64,000 bases of DNA from contig CAWADU010000003.1 of assembly GCA_963781025.1 (NCBI GenBank), positions 1,550,001-1,614,000 of the forward strand. The letters run 5' to 3'. The position numbers were made by a program, and so were the translations under genes. The stretch is from Tardibacter sp963781025. Lineage in GTDB: Bacteria > Pseudomonadota > Alphaproteobacteria > Sphingomonadales > Sphingomonadaceae. Of this stretch, positions 23,160-32,471 are shown one piece after another; the stretch's first letter is position 1; the number at the start of each line of letters is the position of its first letter. A model generated the notes under the pieces. The model ran no database searches and was not told the DNA's origin. It saw only the letters and a list, made by a program, of their open reading frames with translations.

Positions 23160-23250
23160 TTCGGCATCGCATCAACCGGAGGCGGGGCCTTTCTCTGGCC
23201 CCGTCTTCTCAAAAACCTCGATGCGCGCGCGGACAACGAGACGCGGCTCC

Positions 23251-23478
23251 CTATGCGATAATATCGGGAATTAACTGATCGCCGAGTTGGCTGATCTCAT
23301 CCTTCAGCATCAGTTTGCGCTTTTTCAACCGCGCCATTTGCAACTGGTCGGGCGCGGCCATCTGCGCAAGCGCCCCTATTGCCGCATCCAGGTCATTATG
23401 CTCCTGCTGGAGCAGTTCGATCTTCTGTCTGATCTCGGTTTCGTCCACCGAAGCACGTCTCCGATTCGAAAATTCCAT
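23251..23478 (-). CDS. YdcH family protein (DUF465)
   Basis: 75 residues. A helical hairpin, DETEIRQKIELLQQEHNDLDAAIGAL and DQLQMARLKKRKLMLKDEISQL, matches DUF465/YdcH. The function is unknown. It is divergent from a second, shorter protein with the same pattern at 23616. Confidence 0.9.
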   Translation of the reverse strand: MEFSNRRRASVDETEIRQKIELLQQEHNDLDAAIGALAQMAAPDQLQMARLKKRKLMLKDEISQLGDQLIPDIIA

Positions 23479-23615
23479 GGGGGCATATCACGCCCGACCG
23501 TCCCACCATATGCCTGTTGTCAAAACGGAAAAACATTTCATCGACATAGGCAAGACAAGGCTGGTTTTTTGTGATCTAGTCGCAGGTCCTGTCGTTCAAT
23601 CAGGAGGTTAACGCC

Positions 23616-23771
23616 ATGGAAAATGCGCATATTGCTGCGCTTTCAGCCAAACATGCCGAACTTGAGGAACGCATTTTCTCCGAATCGCGTCGTCCATTGC
23701 CCGATGAGGAACTCCTTTATCGGTTGAAACGCGAAAAACTCCGAATAAAGGATGTTATTGTCGGCACTTAA
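23616..23771 (+). CDS. Very small YdcH-like (DUF465) protein
   Basis: 51 residues, with a strong ribosome site (AGGAGG at 23602-23607, eight bases before the ATG). It starts MENAHIAALSAKHAELEERI and ends LKREKLRIKDVIVGT, the two-helix DUF465 pattern: a short acidic helix, a turn with RRPLPDEEL and a basic helix with KREKLRIKD. The function is unknown. Confidence 0.85.
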   Translation: MENAHIAALSAKHAELEERIFSESRRPLPDEELLYRLKREKLRIKDVIVGT

Positions 23772-23854
23772 CGCAGGCTCTGGAGCGCGGCGCCGGATGT
23801 GTAGGCTTCAAGCCAGTCCGGTAGCCGCCTAGCCTGCTTCCCGATTCGTCGCGA

Positions 23855-24169
23855 TCAACGCTTTTGCCGGGTCAGCAACGGATCGATCGGCAAGTCAAAT
23901 TTCAGCGCCAGCTTATTCGTCGTACGCCGCACGACAGTGCCGGCCACTGACCCGATTCCCCTGAGTTCGACCTGCACCTTCTCGCCGACCCTGAATGGCA
24001 GGCCCGTCTCGGCCATCAAGCCGGAGCTTGAAATGTTGCGGATCTTGACCTGACCCAGCAACGTTCCATCGGCGCGGCCGATTTCGGCCATAAACAATAC
24101 GCTATGGCGAATGGCCTGTCTGCTTTCCAGACCATTTTCCTGACCGAATTCATCAATGACTTTGTTCAC
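23855..24169 (-). CDS. PilZ domain protein
   Basis: 104 residues from a GTG at 24169. A PilZ fold with SRQAIRHSV as the RxxxR switch and IRNISSSGLMAETG as the (D/N)xSxxG motif, so c-di-GMP binding is likely. It has no attached output domain and probably acts by protein contact. The ribosome site is weak. Confidence 0.88.
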   Translation of the reverse strand: MNKVIDEFGQENGLESRQAIRHSVLFMAEIGRADGTLLGQVKIRNISSSGLMAETGLPFRVGEKVQVELRGIGSVAGTVVRRTTNKLALKFDLPIDPLLTRQKR

Positions 24170-24242
24170 TTGCAGCCTGGCAAACCGGGATTAACGCACG
24201 TCCCCCGTCAGGCCATAACAAAATGGGGATAGCGTCACTAGC

Positions 24243-24731
24243 CTATTCGTCGCGCGAAACTTTTTCCTGCCGTTCGTGGCTCTCTTGCGCCTCCAGCGTC
24301 ATGGTCGCGATCGGCCGGGCTTCAAGCCGCGCGAGCGAAATCGGCTCGCCCGTCACTTCGCAATAACCGTATTCGCCTTCATCGATCCGGCGCAATGCCG
24401 CCTCGATTTTGGAAATCAGTTTGCGCTGGCGGTCGCGGGTGCGAAGCTCGATTGACCAATCGGTCTCGTTGGACGCGCGATCCGTCACATCTGGCTCGCG
24501 AAGCGATTCATTCTGCAGCGTCGCCAGTGTCTCTTTGGATTCCTTCAGGATACTTTCCCGCCAAGTTATTAGCTTGCCGCGAAAGTAAGCCAGTTGCCGG
24601 TCGTTCATGAAAGGTTCGTCGGCATCCGGACGATAGCCCGGCGGCAGCGTGACATCATCGAACGGAACCGTTTCGGTACTGGCAATCGAATCCTGCGAAA
24701 CAGCATTTGACGCAGAGCCAACGTCGGCCAT
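24243..24731 (-). CDS. dksA: DksA/TraR family transcription factor, cysteine-poor
   Basis: 162 residues, GGGAG upstream. MNDRQLAYFRGKLITWRESILKESKETL is the coiled-coil arm that enters the RNA polymerase secondary channel. The zinc-finger region is YGYCEVTGEPISLARLEARPIATM, with one cysteine left of the usual four. This is usual for alphaproteobacterial DksA, so it should fold without zinc. With ppGpp it would adjust rRNA and amino-acid promoters. Confidence 0.9.
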   Translation of the reverse strand: MADVGSASNAVSQDSIASTETVPFDDVTLPPGYRPDADEPFMNDRQLAYFRGKLITWRESILKESKETLATLQNESLREPDVTDRASNETDWSIELRTRDRQRKLISKIEAALRRIDEGEYGYCEVTGEPISLARLEARPIATMTLEAQESHERQEKVSRDE

Positions 24732-25140
24732 TCCAAACTCCCGCTCTAGGGTCGCAGCGCCTGTTTACGACCTGGTGTCCGGCTGCCGCTTCTACCTGAC
24801 GGCTAGCCTTTCTGGCGCGGCCTATACCGAGCAGCAAGCCGCTCCACAAGCGTTCGTATGCGCTAAAGAATCTCCGAGGCACGCCAACATCATGCCGTTT
24901 CATCGGCCGATGAGCCTAGTCCCTGAATTTTAATGAAATTAACAGCCGCCAGCGACGTGGAGCGGCAATAGCCGCGCGACGGGGGCTAACCCGGAATATC
25001 TGCGCGCCGAATCAACTGACGTTCAGCTTGGCGCTCTTTTGCCGCCATCCATCCACGAAAGCGGCGGCATGGGGTTGTGAACGGCACGCGACATATCAAT
25101 CTGCGTACCGTTTATAAACTCGATCGATTTTGGAGAGATC
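24732..25140. other. 409-base gap, no gene seen
   Basis: No convincing reading frame, tRNA or known RNA. It holds the upstream region of dksA on one side and of the 25141 gene on the other. TGCCGCC at 25040-25046 and GGCGGCA at 25063-25069 form a 7-bp hairpin, and GGAGAG at 25132-25137 is the ribosome site of the next gene. Confidence 0.5.
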
Positions 25141-25602
25141 ATGCCCAGGATCAACTATTTTATAACTGCCGCCGTCATTAGCCTCGTTGCACCGGGCGTC
25201 GCCCTTGCCCAGACTGGTCAGCCTGCTCCCACGCAGGCAGGCCCGGCGACCGCTTCCGCACCTGCCGCTGGCGTCAAGCTTGGCGCGGACGGCAAGGTCG
25301 AACTTGCTCCGGGGACCGAGGTTTTCGACACCCAGGGCGGCAAGGTCGGTACGCTGACCAAGGTCGATGGATCGAATGTGGTTCTAAAGACTGCAAAGAG
25401 CGAAGTGTTGATTCCGGCGAGCAGCCTCGCACGGACGGAAAAAAGCGTGCTCATCGCCATGACCGCAACCCAGATCGATGAGGCTGCGGCCGCTGCCTCT
25501 GCCAAACAGACGGGCGGCGCGGCCTCCCAGGATACCGATGCGGGTGCCGGAGCGAGCGCGCAGTCCCCAGGCCCGGCCGGGGCGGCCAATCCCTCCAACT
25601 GA
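25141..25602 (+). CDS. Secreted Ala-rich protein with a PRC-like core
   Basis: 153 residues. Signal peptide ending in VALA-QTGQ. A Pro/Ala-rich stretch is followed by a short beta core (GTEVFDTQGGKVGTLTKVDGSNVVLKTAKSEVLIPASSLARTEKS), then an Ala/Gly-rich disordered end. The core looks like half of a PRC-barrel. The location is probably periplasmic and the function unknown. Confidence 0.7.
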   Translation: MPRINYFITAAVISLVAPGVALAQTGQPAPTQAGPATASAPAAGVKLGADGKVELAPGTEVFDTQGGKVGTLTKVDGSNVVLKTAKSEVLIPASSLARTEKSVLIAMTATQIDEAAAAASAKQTGGAASQDTDAGAGASAQSPGPAGAANPSN

Positions 25603-25643
25603 TCCATCCGCCAGGCCGGCTTTTGTCGGCCCGAGATGGTGAC

Positions 25644-25674
25644 GAGGCCCCGGTGCTCCCCCCACCGGGGCCTC
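25644..25674. terminator. Bidirectional hairpin between convergent genes
   Basis: GAGGCCCCGGTG at 25644-25655 and CACCGGGGCCTC at 25663-25674 form a perfect 12-bp stem with a 7-base loop, midway between the converging genes that end at 25602 and 25701. No T-run is present on either side, but the stem is very stable. Confidence 0.65.
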
Positions 25675-25700
25675 GCTACGTTATCAGACCCCGTGCGCCA

Positions 25701-26147
25701 TCAAGCGACGTATTCGGTAATCAGCCGGGCAATGTCCTGGACCGGATGTCCTGTAAGATCCTTGGAAATTTCCGCGATAAGCCTGCATTCGACATCGCCC
25801 TGATAGTGCTGGCGAAGCTTTCCCAGCGTTCGTGGCGGCGCAATCACGATAATACCGTTTCCATTCGCTGAACGCCCGCGTTCATTCAAGTGCGCGGCGA
25901 CTTCGCCGGCAAAGCGGTCTTCGGCCTGTTCGTGAAAGTCGGTCTCCTGAAGGGCGCTGCTGCGTCGCCCCATGCTTGAATGGCTGCGGCCCGCCCGGTC
26001 GGTCGAAAGTTCGCGGTCAGGCGGGATATCCTGCGCATGTTGCTTGACGACTTCCAGCCTGGGGCTGAACGCTTCTCCGCGATTTTCGAGCAACAGCATC
26101 TTGCTGCCGTCGGCAACGAGCACTGTCGTGCCATTGGGTACGCGCAT
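25701..26147 (-). CDS. Host attachment family protein (baeRF-type)
   Basis: 148 residues, AAGGAAAAG upstream. GTTVLVADGSKMLLLENRGE is the usual opening of this family. RDRAGRSHSS-type Arg/Ser residues and FAGEVAAHLNE, NGIIVIAPPRTLGKLRQHY follow. The family is related to the release-factor eRF1 central domain, and some members are implicated in plant or host attachment. The precise role is unknown. Confidence 0.88.
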   Translation of the reverse strand: MRVPNGTTVLVADGSKMLLLENRGEAFSPRLEVVKQHAQDIPPDRELSTDRAGRSHSSMGRRSSALQETDFHEQAEDRFAGEVAAHLNERGRSANGNGIIVIAPPRTLGKLRQHYQGDVECRLIAEISKDLTGHPVQDIARLITEYVA

Positions 26148-26251
26148 GGTTCTTTTCCTTTCCGTCGATTACCGATGTGCGGCTCCCCTGCTGTGCGTTC
26201 CCGCGGGATGTATCTTGCGTCCATGTCATTGGTCGGGCCATAGCTCAGCCC

Positions 26252-27529
26252 ATGCATGACATCCGCGCCATACGATCCGATCCCTCCGCATTCGACGACG
26301 CGCTCAACAAACGCGGTGCGCCGAGTATAACGCATTCCGTCATTGATCTCGATACCGCGCGACGCGCCGTGCAGACCGAATTGCAGACCGGGCTCGCGCG
26401 GCGCAATGAAGCGTCGAAAGCGATTGGTCAGGCCAAGGCGCAAAAGGACGACACCGCCGCCGAGGCGTTGATGGCCGAAGTCGCGATCCTGAAATCGCGC
26501 CTTCCAGAGCTTGAGGCCGAGGAAAAGCGCCTTGGCGAAGAACTGGAGGCGATGCTCGCGGCCATTCCGAATCTGCCCGCCGCCGATGTTCCCGAAGGCG
26601 CGGACGAGGATGACAATGTTGTTGTCCATGAGAGGGGTGAAAAACGCCGCTTCGGCTTCGAGCCGCGCCAGCATGACGAGGCTGGCGCGAAGCTTGGCCT
26701 CGATTTCGAAGCAGCAGCCGCGATTTCCGGGTCGCGTTTTGCGGTTCTGAAAGGCCCGATGGCCCGGCTCCACCGCGCGCTGGCCCAGTTCATGCTCGAC
26801 ATCCAGACGGGAGAGCATGGCTATACCGAGGTCAATCCGCCCCTGCTCGTCCGCGACGAGGCGATGTTCGGCACCGGCCAGCTTCCCAAATTCGCGGACG
26901 ACCTGTTCCGGACGACTGACGGCCGCTGGCTGATCCCGACGGCGGAGGTATCGCTCACCAACCTTGTCCGCGATCAGATTCTGGAGGCGGACGCCCTGCC
27001 GTTGCGCTTTTCGGCGCTCACGCCCTGCTTTCGTTCGGAAGCGGGCGCGGCCGGTCGCGACACGCGCGGGCTGATCCGCCAGCACCAGTTCGAGAAGGTC
27101 GAAATGGTCGCGATCACCGCGCCGGACCAATCGGATGCCGAACATGAGCGCATGACCGCCCATGCCGAAGCAATCCTCGATCGGCTCGCCCTGCCGTATC
27201 GACGCGTGTTGTTATGCACTGGCGATATGGGGTTTTCGGCGCGCAAGACCTATGACCTGGAGGTGTGGCTGCCGGGCCAGAACCGCTATCGCGAAATCAG
27301 CTCCTGCTCCAACTGCGGGGATTTTCAGGCCCGGCGCATGAACGCGCGCTTCCGGGCGGCGGGCGAAAAGGGCACCAGCTTCGTCCACACGCTGAACGGA
27401 TCGGGGCTGGCGGTCGGACGCACGCTGGTCGCCGTCCTTGAAAATTATCAGCAGGCCGACGGTTCTGTATCAGTTCCGGACGCCTTGCTGCCCTATATGG
27501 GCGGCATTACCCGTCTGGAGCCGTTCTGA
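26252..27529 (+). CDS. serS: Serine-tRNA ligase
   Basis: 425 residues. The ATG at 26252 gives the usual MHDIRAIRSDP start; an in-frame upstream extension lacks family sequence. Residues 30-110 are the tRNA-binding coiled coil (ARRNEASKAIGQAKAQKDD ... LPELEAEEKRLGEEL). Motif 2 is CFRSEAGAAGRDTRGLIRQHQF and motif 3 GSGLAVGRTLVAVLENYQQ. It charges serine and selenocysteine tRNAs. It overlaps surE by one base. Confidence 0.97.
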   Translation: MHDIRAIRSDPSAFDDALNKRGAPSITHSVIDLDTARRAVQTELQTGLARRNEASKAIGQAKAQKDDTAAEALMAEVAILKSRLPELEAEEKRLGEELEAMLAAIPNLPAADVPEGADEDDNVVVHERGEKRRFGFEPRQHDEAGAKLGLDFEAAAAISGSRFAVLKGPMARLHRALAQFMLDIQTGEHGYTEVNPPLLVRDEAMFGTGQLPKFADDLFRTTDGRWLIPTAEVSLTNLVRDQILEADALPLRFSALTPCFRSEAGAAGRDTRGLIRQHQFEKVEMVAITAPDQSDAEHERMTAHAEAILDRLALPYRRVLLCTGDMGFSARKTYDLEVWLPGQNRYREISSCSNCGDFQARRMNARFRAAGEKGTSFVHTLNGSGLAVGRTLVAVLENYQQADGSVSVPDALLPYMGGITRLEPF

Positions 27530-28293
27530 TGCGCATCCTCCTCACCAACGACGACGGGGTGAACGCCAACGGACTCAAGGTGCTGGAGGCGATCGCACGG
27601 ACGCTGTCGGACGACATCTGGACGGTCGCCCCGGCCGACGAGCAGTCAGGGGCGGGCCACTCGCTCACGCTCACCCTGCCTGTCCGCCTGCGCAAGCTGG
27701 GCGATCGACGCTATTGCGTCACCGGCACGCCGACCGATGCGGTGATGATGGCGGTTGCGCACGTCTTGAAGGACAACCCGCCTGATCTCATCCTGTCGGG
27801 CGTCAACCGCGGCGCCAATCTCGCCGAGGACGTGACCTATTCCGGCACCGTTTCCGCCGCGATGGAGGGCGCGCTTGCGGGCATTCGCTCGATCGCGTTG
27901 AGTCAGGTCTATCCGCGGGAGGGGATGGGCGATCTCGTTCCCTTCGACGCTGCGGCGGCATGGGGTGAACGGGTGCTCAGGCCGCTGCTCGATGCGCCCT
28001 GGGCGTCCCGCACTTTGGTGAATGTCAACTTTCCGGCACTGCCGGCCGATCAGGTTCGCGGCATTCGGGTGGTCGACCAGGGTTTGCGGGACTACGGCCG
28101 TCTCCGGCTGGTTCAGGGTACCGATCCGCGCGGCTATGACTATTACTGGTTCGGGCTGGGCGCGGCGGTGTCCACTCCCGGCCACCGCACCGACCTGGAA
28201 GCGGTGCAGGATGGCTTTATCAGCGTTACACCGCTTCATCTCGACATGACGCACCACGCCTCGCTTGAAACGCTGGCCCAGCGATATCGTTGA
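27529..28293 (+). CDS. surE: 5'/3'-nucleotidase SurE
   Basis: 254 residues. LLTNDDGVNANG holds the metal-binding Asp pair, LSGVNRGANLAEDVTYSGTVSAA the conserved Ser/Asn loop. It is a metal-dependent survival-protein phosphatase acting on nucleoside monophosphates. It forms a classical serS-surE-nlpD-like run; pcm (isoaspartyl methyltransferase), often found next, is absent here. Confidence 0.96.
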   Translation: MRILLTNDDGVNANGLKVLEAIARTLSDDIWTVAPADEQSGAGHSLTLTLPVRLRKLGDRRYCVTGTPTDAVMMAVAHVLKDNPPDLILSGVNRGANLAEDVTYSGTVSAAMEGALAGIRSIALSQVYPREGMGDLVPFDAAAAWGERVLRPLLDAPWASRTLVNVNFPALPADQVRGIRVVDQGLRDYGRLRLVQGTDPRGYDYYWFGLGAAVSTPGHRTDLEAVQDGFISVTPLHLDMTHHASLETLAQRYR

Positions 28294-28378
28294 AATCAAG
28301 GCGCGTTCGACGGTTCACGCCAACCTTTCGACGCGTGGGCTCTGGAAATGCGCTGGCAAGGCGCTAGAAATAGCGGCA

Positions 28379-29446
28379 ATGCGTAAGGGGGTTCCGGTTC
28401 TTGTCTGGTTGATGCTGCTCGCGGCCTGTGCGCCTCAGCGGGTCGCCCCTCCGCGCGCGGCGGCGAATTGGCCCATCCATAAACCCGTCCGGCACCCATC
28501 GCGGAAAGCGCGGCCGACGCCATCTCTCCCGCCCGCCCAGCCGCTGCCACCGCCAAAACCCGCCTGGATCGCCCGCGATGTCGTTCCCGATGCGGTTGAG
28601 GTGGCCGAGCAAAGCTACACCGTCCAGCCCGGCGACAGTTTGAGGCGCATATCTGACCGGACAGGCGCATCGTCGGAAGCCATCGCCCATGCGAACAATC
28701 TTCTTCCACCCTTCATCATACGGTTGGGACAGAAACTGCGCGTCCCTGGTGGCCGCTATCACCGCATCAAGGACGGCGAAACCGGCATCACAATTGCGCG
28801 TGCCTATGGCGTCCCTTGGGCCCGCGTGATCGAAGCCAACGGGCTCGATGAACCCTATGTCCTGCGGGTCGGGCAGAAGCTGTTGCTGCCGTCGGCGAAA
28901 GAAGTCGCCGCCATGTCCATTGAGGAGCGGGCGCGCGCGTTCCAGATCGACATCAACGACCTGATCACCGGTGCCGAGCCGGCGGCCGTGGAAAGCGCGG
29001 GAAAGCAGCCCACCGGCAGCGCGGCTCCTCCTTCCCAACCCATTGTGCCGCCAACTTCGTTCGCCGGCGCCTTCAACTGGCCTGCCAGAGGGCGCATCCT
29101 GTCCAGCTTCGGCGCCAAGCCGGGCGGCCGGTTCAATGATGGCATCAACATTCAGGCCACGGCCGGCGAACCCGTTCGTGCCGCGGCCGACGGCGTCGTC
29201 GCCTATGCGGGCGACACGCTGCCTGGATTCGGCGGGCTGATCCTCATCAAGCACGGCGGCAACTGGGTGACGGCCTATGCCCATGCCCAGGCGTTGCTCG
29301 TTGCGCGCGGGCAGACGGTGAAGAAAGGCGACATCATCGCGCGCGCCGGCAGGACCGGCTCGGTCGATGAACCGCAGGTCCATTTCGAAATTCGCGAAGG
29401 CAGGAAGCCGGTGGACCCGTTGAAGCTGCTCCCCGCGCAGGGGTGA
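28379..29446 (+). CDS. NlpD/EnvC-like lipoprotein with LysM and degenerate M23 domain
   Basis: 355 residues from the ATG at 28379. The lipobox is LLAAC at about residue 17. A Pro-rich linker leads to LysM 1 (YTVQPGDSLRRISDRTGASSE) and a second LysM-like repeat (RIKDGETGITIARAYGVPW). The C-terminal LytM/M23 domain starts near FNWPARGRILSSFGAKPGG. The zinc-binding residues are altered: NDGIN replaces the usual His-containing motif, and QVHFEI has Gln where the first His of HxH should be. It is therefore probably a non-catalytic activator of cell-separation amidases. Confidence 0.9.
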   Translation: MRKGVPVLVWLMLLAACAPQRVAPPRAAANWPIHKPVRHPSRKARPTPSLPPAQPLPPPKPAWIARDVVPDAVEVAEQSYTVQPGDSLRRISDRTGASSEAIAHANNLLPPFIIRLGQKLRVPGGRYHRIKDGETGITIARAYGVPWARVIEANGLDEPYVLRVGQKLLLPSAKEVAAMSIEERARAFQIDINDLITGAEPAAVESAGKQPTGSAAPPSQPIVPPTSFAGAFNWPARGRILSSFGAKPGGRFNDGINIQATAGEPVRAAADGVVAYAGDTLPGFGGLILIKHGGNWVTAYAHAQALLVARGQTVKKGDIIARAGRTGSVDEPQVHFEIREGRKPVDPLKLLPAQG

Positions 29447-29578
29447 AACACCGCCCAACCCGACATGCCCCTGACCCAAAACGCCGCCTGATAGCTTGAC
29501 GGCTGGGTGGAAAAAACGCCTCAAAATTCCGCGCCCTCTCGCCAAAACGGCCAAGAACGCCTATCTGGCGCTCAGATT

Positions 29579-30916
29579 ATGACAAAACAGCTCCCCAATC
29601 CTCCCAAGATCGGCATGGTGTCGCTTGGCTGCCCCAAGGCGCTCGTTGATTCCGAACGGATACTGACGAAGCTGCGCGCCGACGGCTATGCCCTGTCGCC
29701 CAGCTACGACGATGCCGATGTCGTGCTGGTCAATACCTGCGGCTTTCTCGATTCGGCCAAGGCGGAGTCGCTGGAGGCGATTGGTGAGGCCATTGCCGAA
29801 AACGGCCGCGTCATTGTCACCGGCTGCATGGGCAACGAAGCCGAGGTGATCCGCCAACGCTTCCCCGATGTACTCGCCGTCACCGGGCCGCATCAATACG
29901 AGGCGGTGGTAGGGGCGGTGCATGAGGCGGCCCCCTGGGAGCATTCGCCCTATCTCGACCTCGTGCCCGAGGCGGGGCTGAAACTCACACCTCGCCACTA
30001 CAGCTATCTGAAGATCTCGGAAGGCTGCAACCACCGGTGCGCCTTCTGCATCATCCCGTCGATCCGTGGCGACCTTGTCAGCCGCCGTCCCGATGCCGTG
30101 CTGCGCGAAGCCGAAAAACTGGTCGCGGCGGGCACGAAGGAACTGCTTGTCATTAGCCAGGACACCTCCGCCTATGGGGTCGACCTGAAGCATAAGACAT
30201 TCCCGTGGAAGGGCGCCGAGGTTCGGACGCACATGACCGATCTTGCGCGCGAGCTGGGTAAGCTCGGTGCATGGGTGCGTCTGCACTATGTCTACCCCTA
30301 TCCCCATGTCGATCATGTCATTCCGCTGATGGCCGAAGGACTGGTGCTGCCTTACCTCGATATCCCCTTCCAGCACGCCGCGCCTTCGGTGCTGAAAGCC
30401 ATGAAGCGTCCGGCCAATGAAGCCAGGGTGCTGGAACGGCTGAAGGGCTGGCGCGAAATCTGCCCCGATATCACCATCCGCTCCTCTTTCGTCGTGGGCT
30501 TCCCCGGCGAAACCGAAGCCGATTTCCAATATCTGCTCGACTGGCTGGACGAGGCGCGGCTCGACCGCGTCGGCGCGTTCAAATTCGAGCCGGTCGCAGG
30601 GGCGGCGGCAAACGCCCTCCCCGATCCGGTGCCGGAAGCGGTGAAGGAAGAACGCTACGCCCGTATCATGGCGAAATGCGCGGAAATCTCGGCCGCGAAG
30701 CTGCAGGCGAAGATCGGCCGTACGCTGGACGTGATACTGGACGCCGTTGACGAGGACGGCGGCGCGACCGGGCGGTCAAAGGCCGATGCGCCGGAAATCG
30801 ATGGCTCCGTGTTGCTGCGTAACGTCCAGGGCCATGCACCCGGCGACATCATTCGCGTGCTGATCGAGGATGCCGACGAGCACGACCTCTTCGGCGTTCC
30901 GGTTCGCGCGGCGTAG
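29579..30916 (+). CDS. rimO: Ribosomal protein S12 methylthiotransferase RimO
   Basis: 445 residues. N-terminal MTTase domain (MVSLGCPKALVDSER, VLVNTCGFLDSAK, VTGCMGNEAE supply three cluster cysteines). The radical SAM motif is CNHRCAFC. A C-terminal TRAM domain starts around LQAKIGRTLDVILD. It methylthiolates an aspartate of S12. The start at 29579 skips a 24-residue upstream extension without family sequence. Confidence 0.97.
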   Translation: MTKQLPNPPKIGMVSLGCPKALVDSERILTKLRADGYALSPSYDDADVVLVNTCGFLDSAKAESLEAIGEAIAENGRVIVTGCMGNEAEVIRQRFPDVLAVTGPHQYEAVVGAVHEAAPWEHSPYLDLVPEAGLKLTPRHYSYLKISEGCNHRCAFCIIPSIRGDLVSRRPDAVLREAEKLVAAGTKELLVISQDTSAYGVDLKHKTFPWKGAEVRTHMTDLARELGKLGAWVRLHYVYPYPHVDHVIPLMAEGLVLPYLDIPFQHAAPSVLKAMKRPANEARVLERLKGWREICPDITIRSSFVVGFPGETEADFQYLLDWLDEARLDRVGAFKFEPVAGAAANALPDPVPEAVKEERYARIMAKCAEISAAKLQAKIGRTLDVILDAVDEDGGATGRSKADAPEIDGSVLLRNVQGHAPGDIIRVLIEDADEHDLFGVPVRAA

Positions 30917-30988
30917 AAAAGCGTTCGTTCCGTACAAAGTGAGTGGACGTATCTCGACTTCGGCTGAGGCGGACGGCAAAGTTGCGGG

Positions 30989-32371
30989 ATGATCCGTTTC
31001 TCGTCCCTTCTTCAGCCCGATCGCGGCCAGACCGCCCATCTCATCCGCACCGTCACCAAGGACGGGTTCGAGGGCTGGGTATCAAGCCTGCCGGCGCGTG
31101 AACGGGCGACGCTGGAGGCCGCGCAGTTCAAGGGCAAGCCAGGCGATTTCGCATTGTTGCCCGCAAGCAGCAATGATGGCTTCTCGGCGGCGGTCGGCCT
31201 CCCGGAACAACCGACCCCCTGGGATCTGGCGGCAGCCGCGCAGAAGCTGCCGCCCGGCACCTACCGCCTTGCCGATGGCGCGCCCGGCGACGGGGCGCTG
31301 GGATGGCTGCTCGCCCACTACCGCTTCGACCATTACCGATCGAAACCCGAGCCATTGCCTGAGCGCGTGCTCCTTACGAGCGAAGTCGCCCAGATCGACC
31401 AGGTCGTTCGGATCGCCGAAGCCGTGTCGCTGGTCCGGGACCTCGTCAACACGCCTGCGGCCGATCTGGGGCCCGACGAATTCGCCACGACCATCGAAAA
31501 ATCAGTGGCGCCGTTCAAGCCGACCTTCGCCGTCCACGCGGGTGCTGATCTCGACGTTCACTTTCCCTGCATCGCAGCAGTCGGCCGGGCGGCCGCGCAG
31601 GGCCGCGAGCCAAGACTTGTCGAGGTCGAATGGGGCGATGAAAACCATCCCCGTGTCGCGGTTATAGGCAAAGGCGTGTGTTTCGATTCGGGCGGCCTCG
31701 ACATCAAGCCCTCGTCCAGCATGCTGCTGATGAAGAAGGACATGGGGGGCGCGGCCCATGCATTGGCGCTGGCACAGCTGATCATGGCCGCCAAGCTTCC
31801 GGTTCGGTTGCATCTTGTCATTCCGCTCGTCGAAAACGCGGTGGGCAGCGCCGCTTTCCGTCCGGGTGACATCCTCCGTTCGCGACAGGGGTTGACGGTC
31901 GAGATCGGCAACACCGACGCCGAAGGCAGGCTGATCCTGGCCGATGCGCTGACGTTCGCGGCGGAAAAAGAGCCGGTCCTCATCCTCGACTATGCGACGC
32001 TCACGGGGGCCGCCCGGGTCGCGCTCGGGCCGGAGCTGCCCGCGCTTTTCAGCAATGACGACACGCTCGCCGCCGATCTGCTCGCGGCGGGCACGACCGT
32101 GCACGATCCGCTGTGGCGAATGCCGCTCTGGAGCAACTATGCCGACATGCTGAAGTCCGAGATCGCCGACATGAACAATGCGGGCGAAGGCGGCATGGCG
32201 GGCGCGGTCACCGCCGCCCTGTTCCTCCAGAAGTTCGTGCCGGACACGATGCCCTGGGCGCATCTCGATACATTCGCCTGGATGCCGTCGGCAAAGCCCG
32301 GCCGCCCGAAAGGCGGCGAAGCGCTTGGCTTGCGCGCGGCGTGGCAGATGCTCAGGAGTCGCTTCGCCTGA
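30989..32371 (+). CDS. Leucyl aminopeptidase family (M17) protein
   Basis: 460 residues. An N-terminal variable domain is followed by the M17 core: VIGKGVCFDSGGLDIKPSSSMLLMKKDMGGAAHAL with the metal ligands, and IGNTDAEGRLILADAL. It is a di-metal aminopeptidase of peptide turnover in the cytoplasm. Family members are common in sphingomonads beside C40 peptidase genes. Confidence 0.94.
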   Translation: MIRFSSLLQPDRGQTAHLIRTVTKDGFEGWVSSLPARERATLEAAQFKGKPGDFALLPASSNDGFSAAVGLPEQPTPWDLAAAAQKLPPGTYRLADGAPGDGALGWLLAHYRFDHYRSKPEPLPERVLLTSEVAQIDQVVRIAEAVSLVRDLVNTPAADLGPDEFATTIEKSVAPFKPTFAVHAGADLDVHFPCIAAVGRAAAQGREPRLVEVEWGDENHPRVAVIGKGVCFDSGGLDIKPSSSMLLMKKDMGGAAHALALAQLIMAAKLPVRLHLVIPLVENAVGSAAFRPGDILRSRQGLTVEIGNTDAEGRLILADALTFAAEKEPVLILDYATLTGAARVALGPELPALFSNDDTLAADLLAAGTTVHDPLWRMPLWSNYADMLKSEIADMNNAGEGGMAGAVTAALFLQKFVPDTMPWAHLDTFAWMPSAKPGRPKGGEALGLRAAWQMLRSRFA

Positions 32372-32471
32372 TCGGACCGGTCGGCGAAACAGAGGGCTAA
32401 CGTTCTTCCCGTGCAACGATCGGGCGGGTCGCGCGTTTCCCCTCATTATCGCGCCATCGACTGTGAGTATC

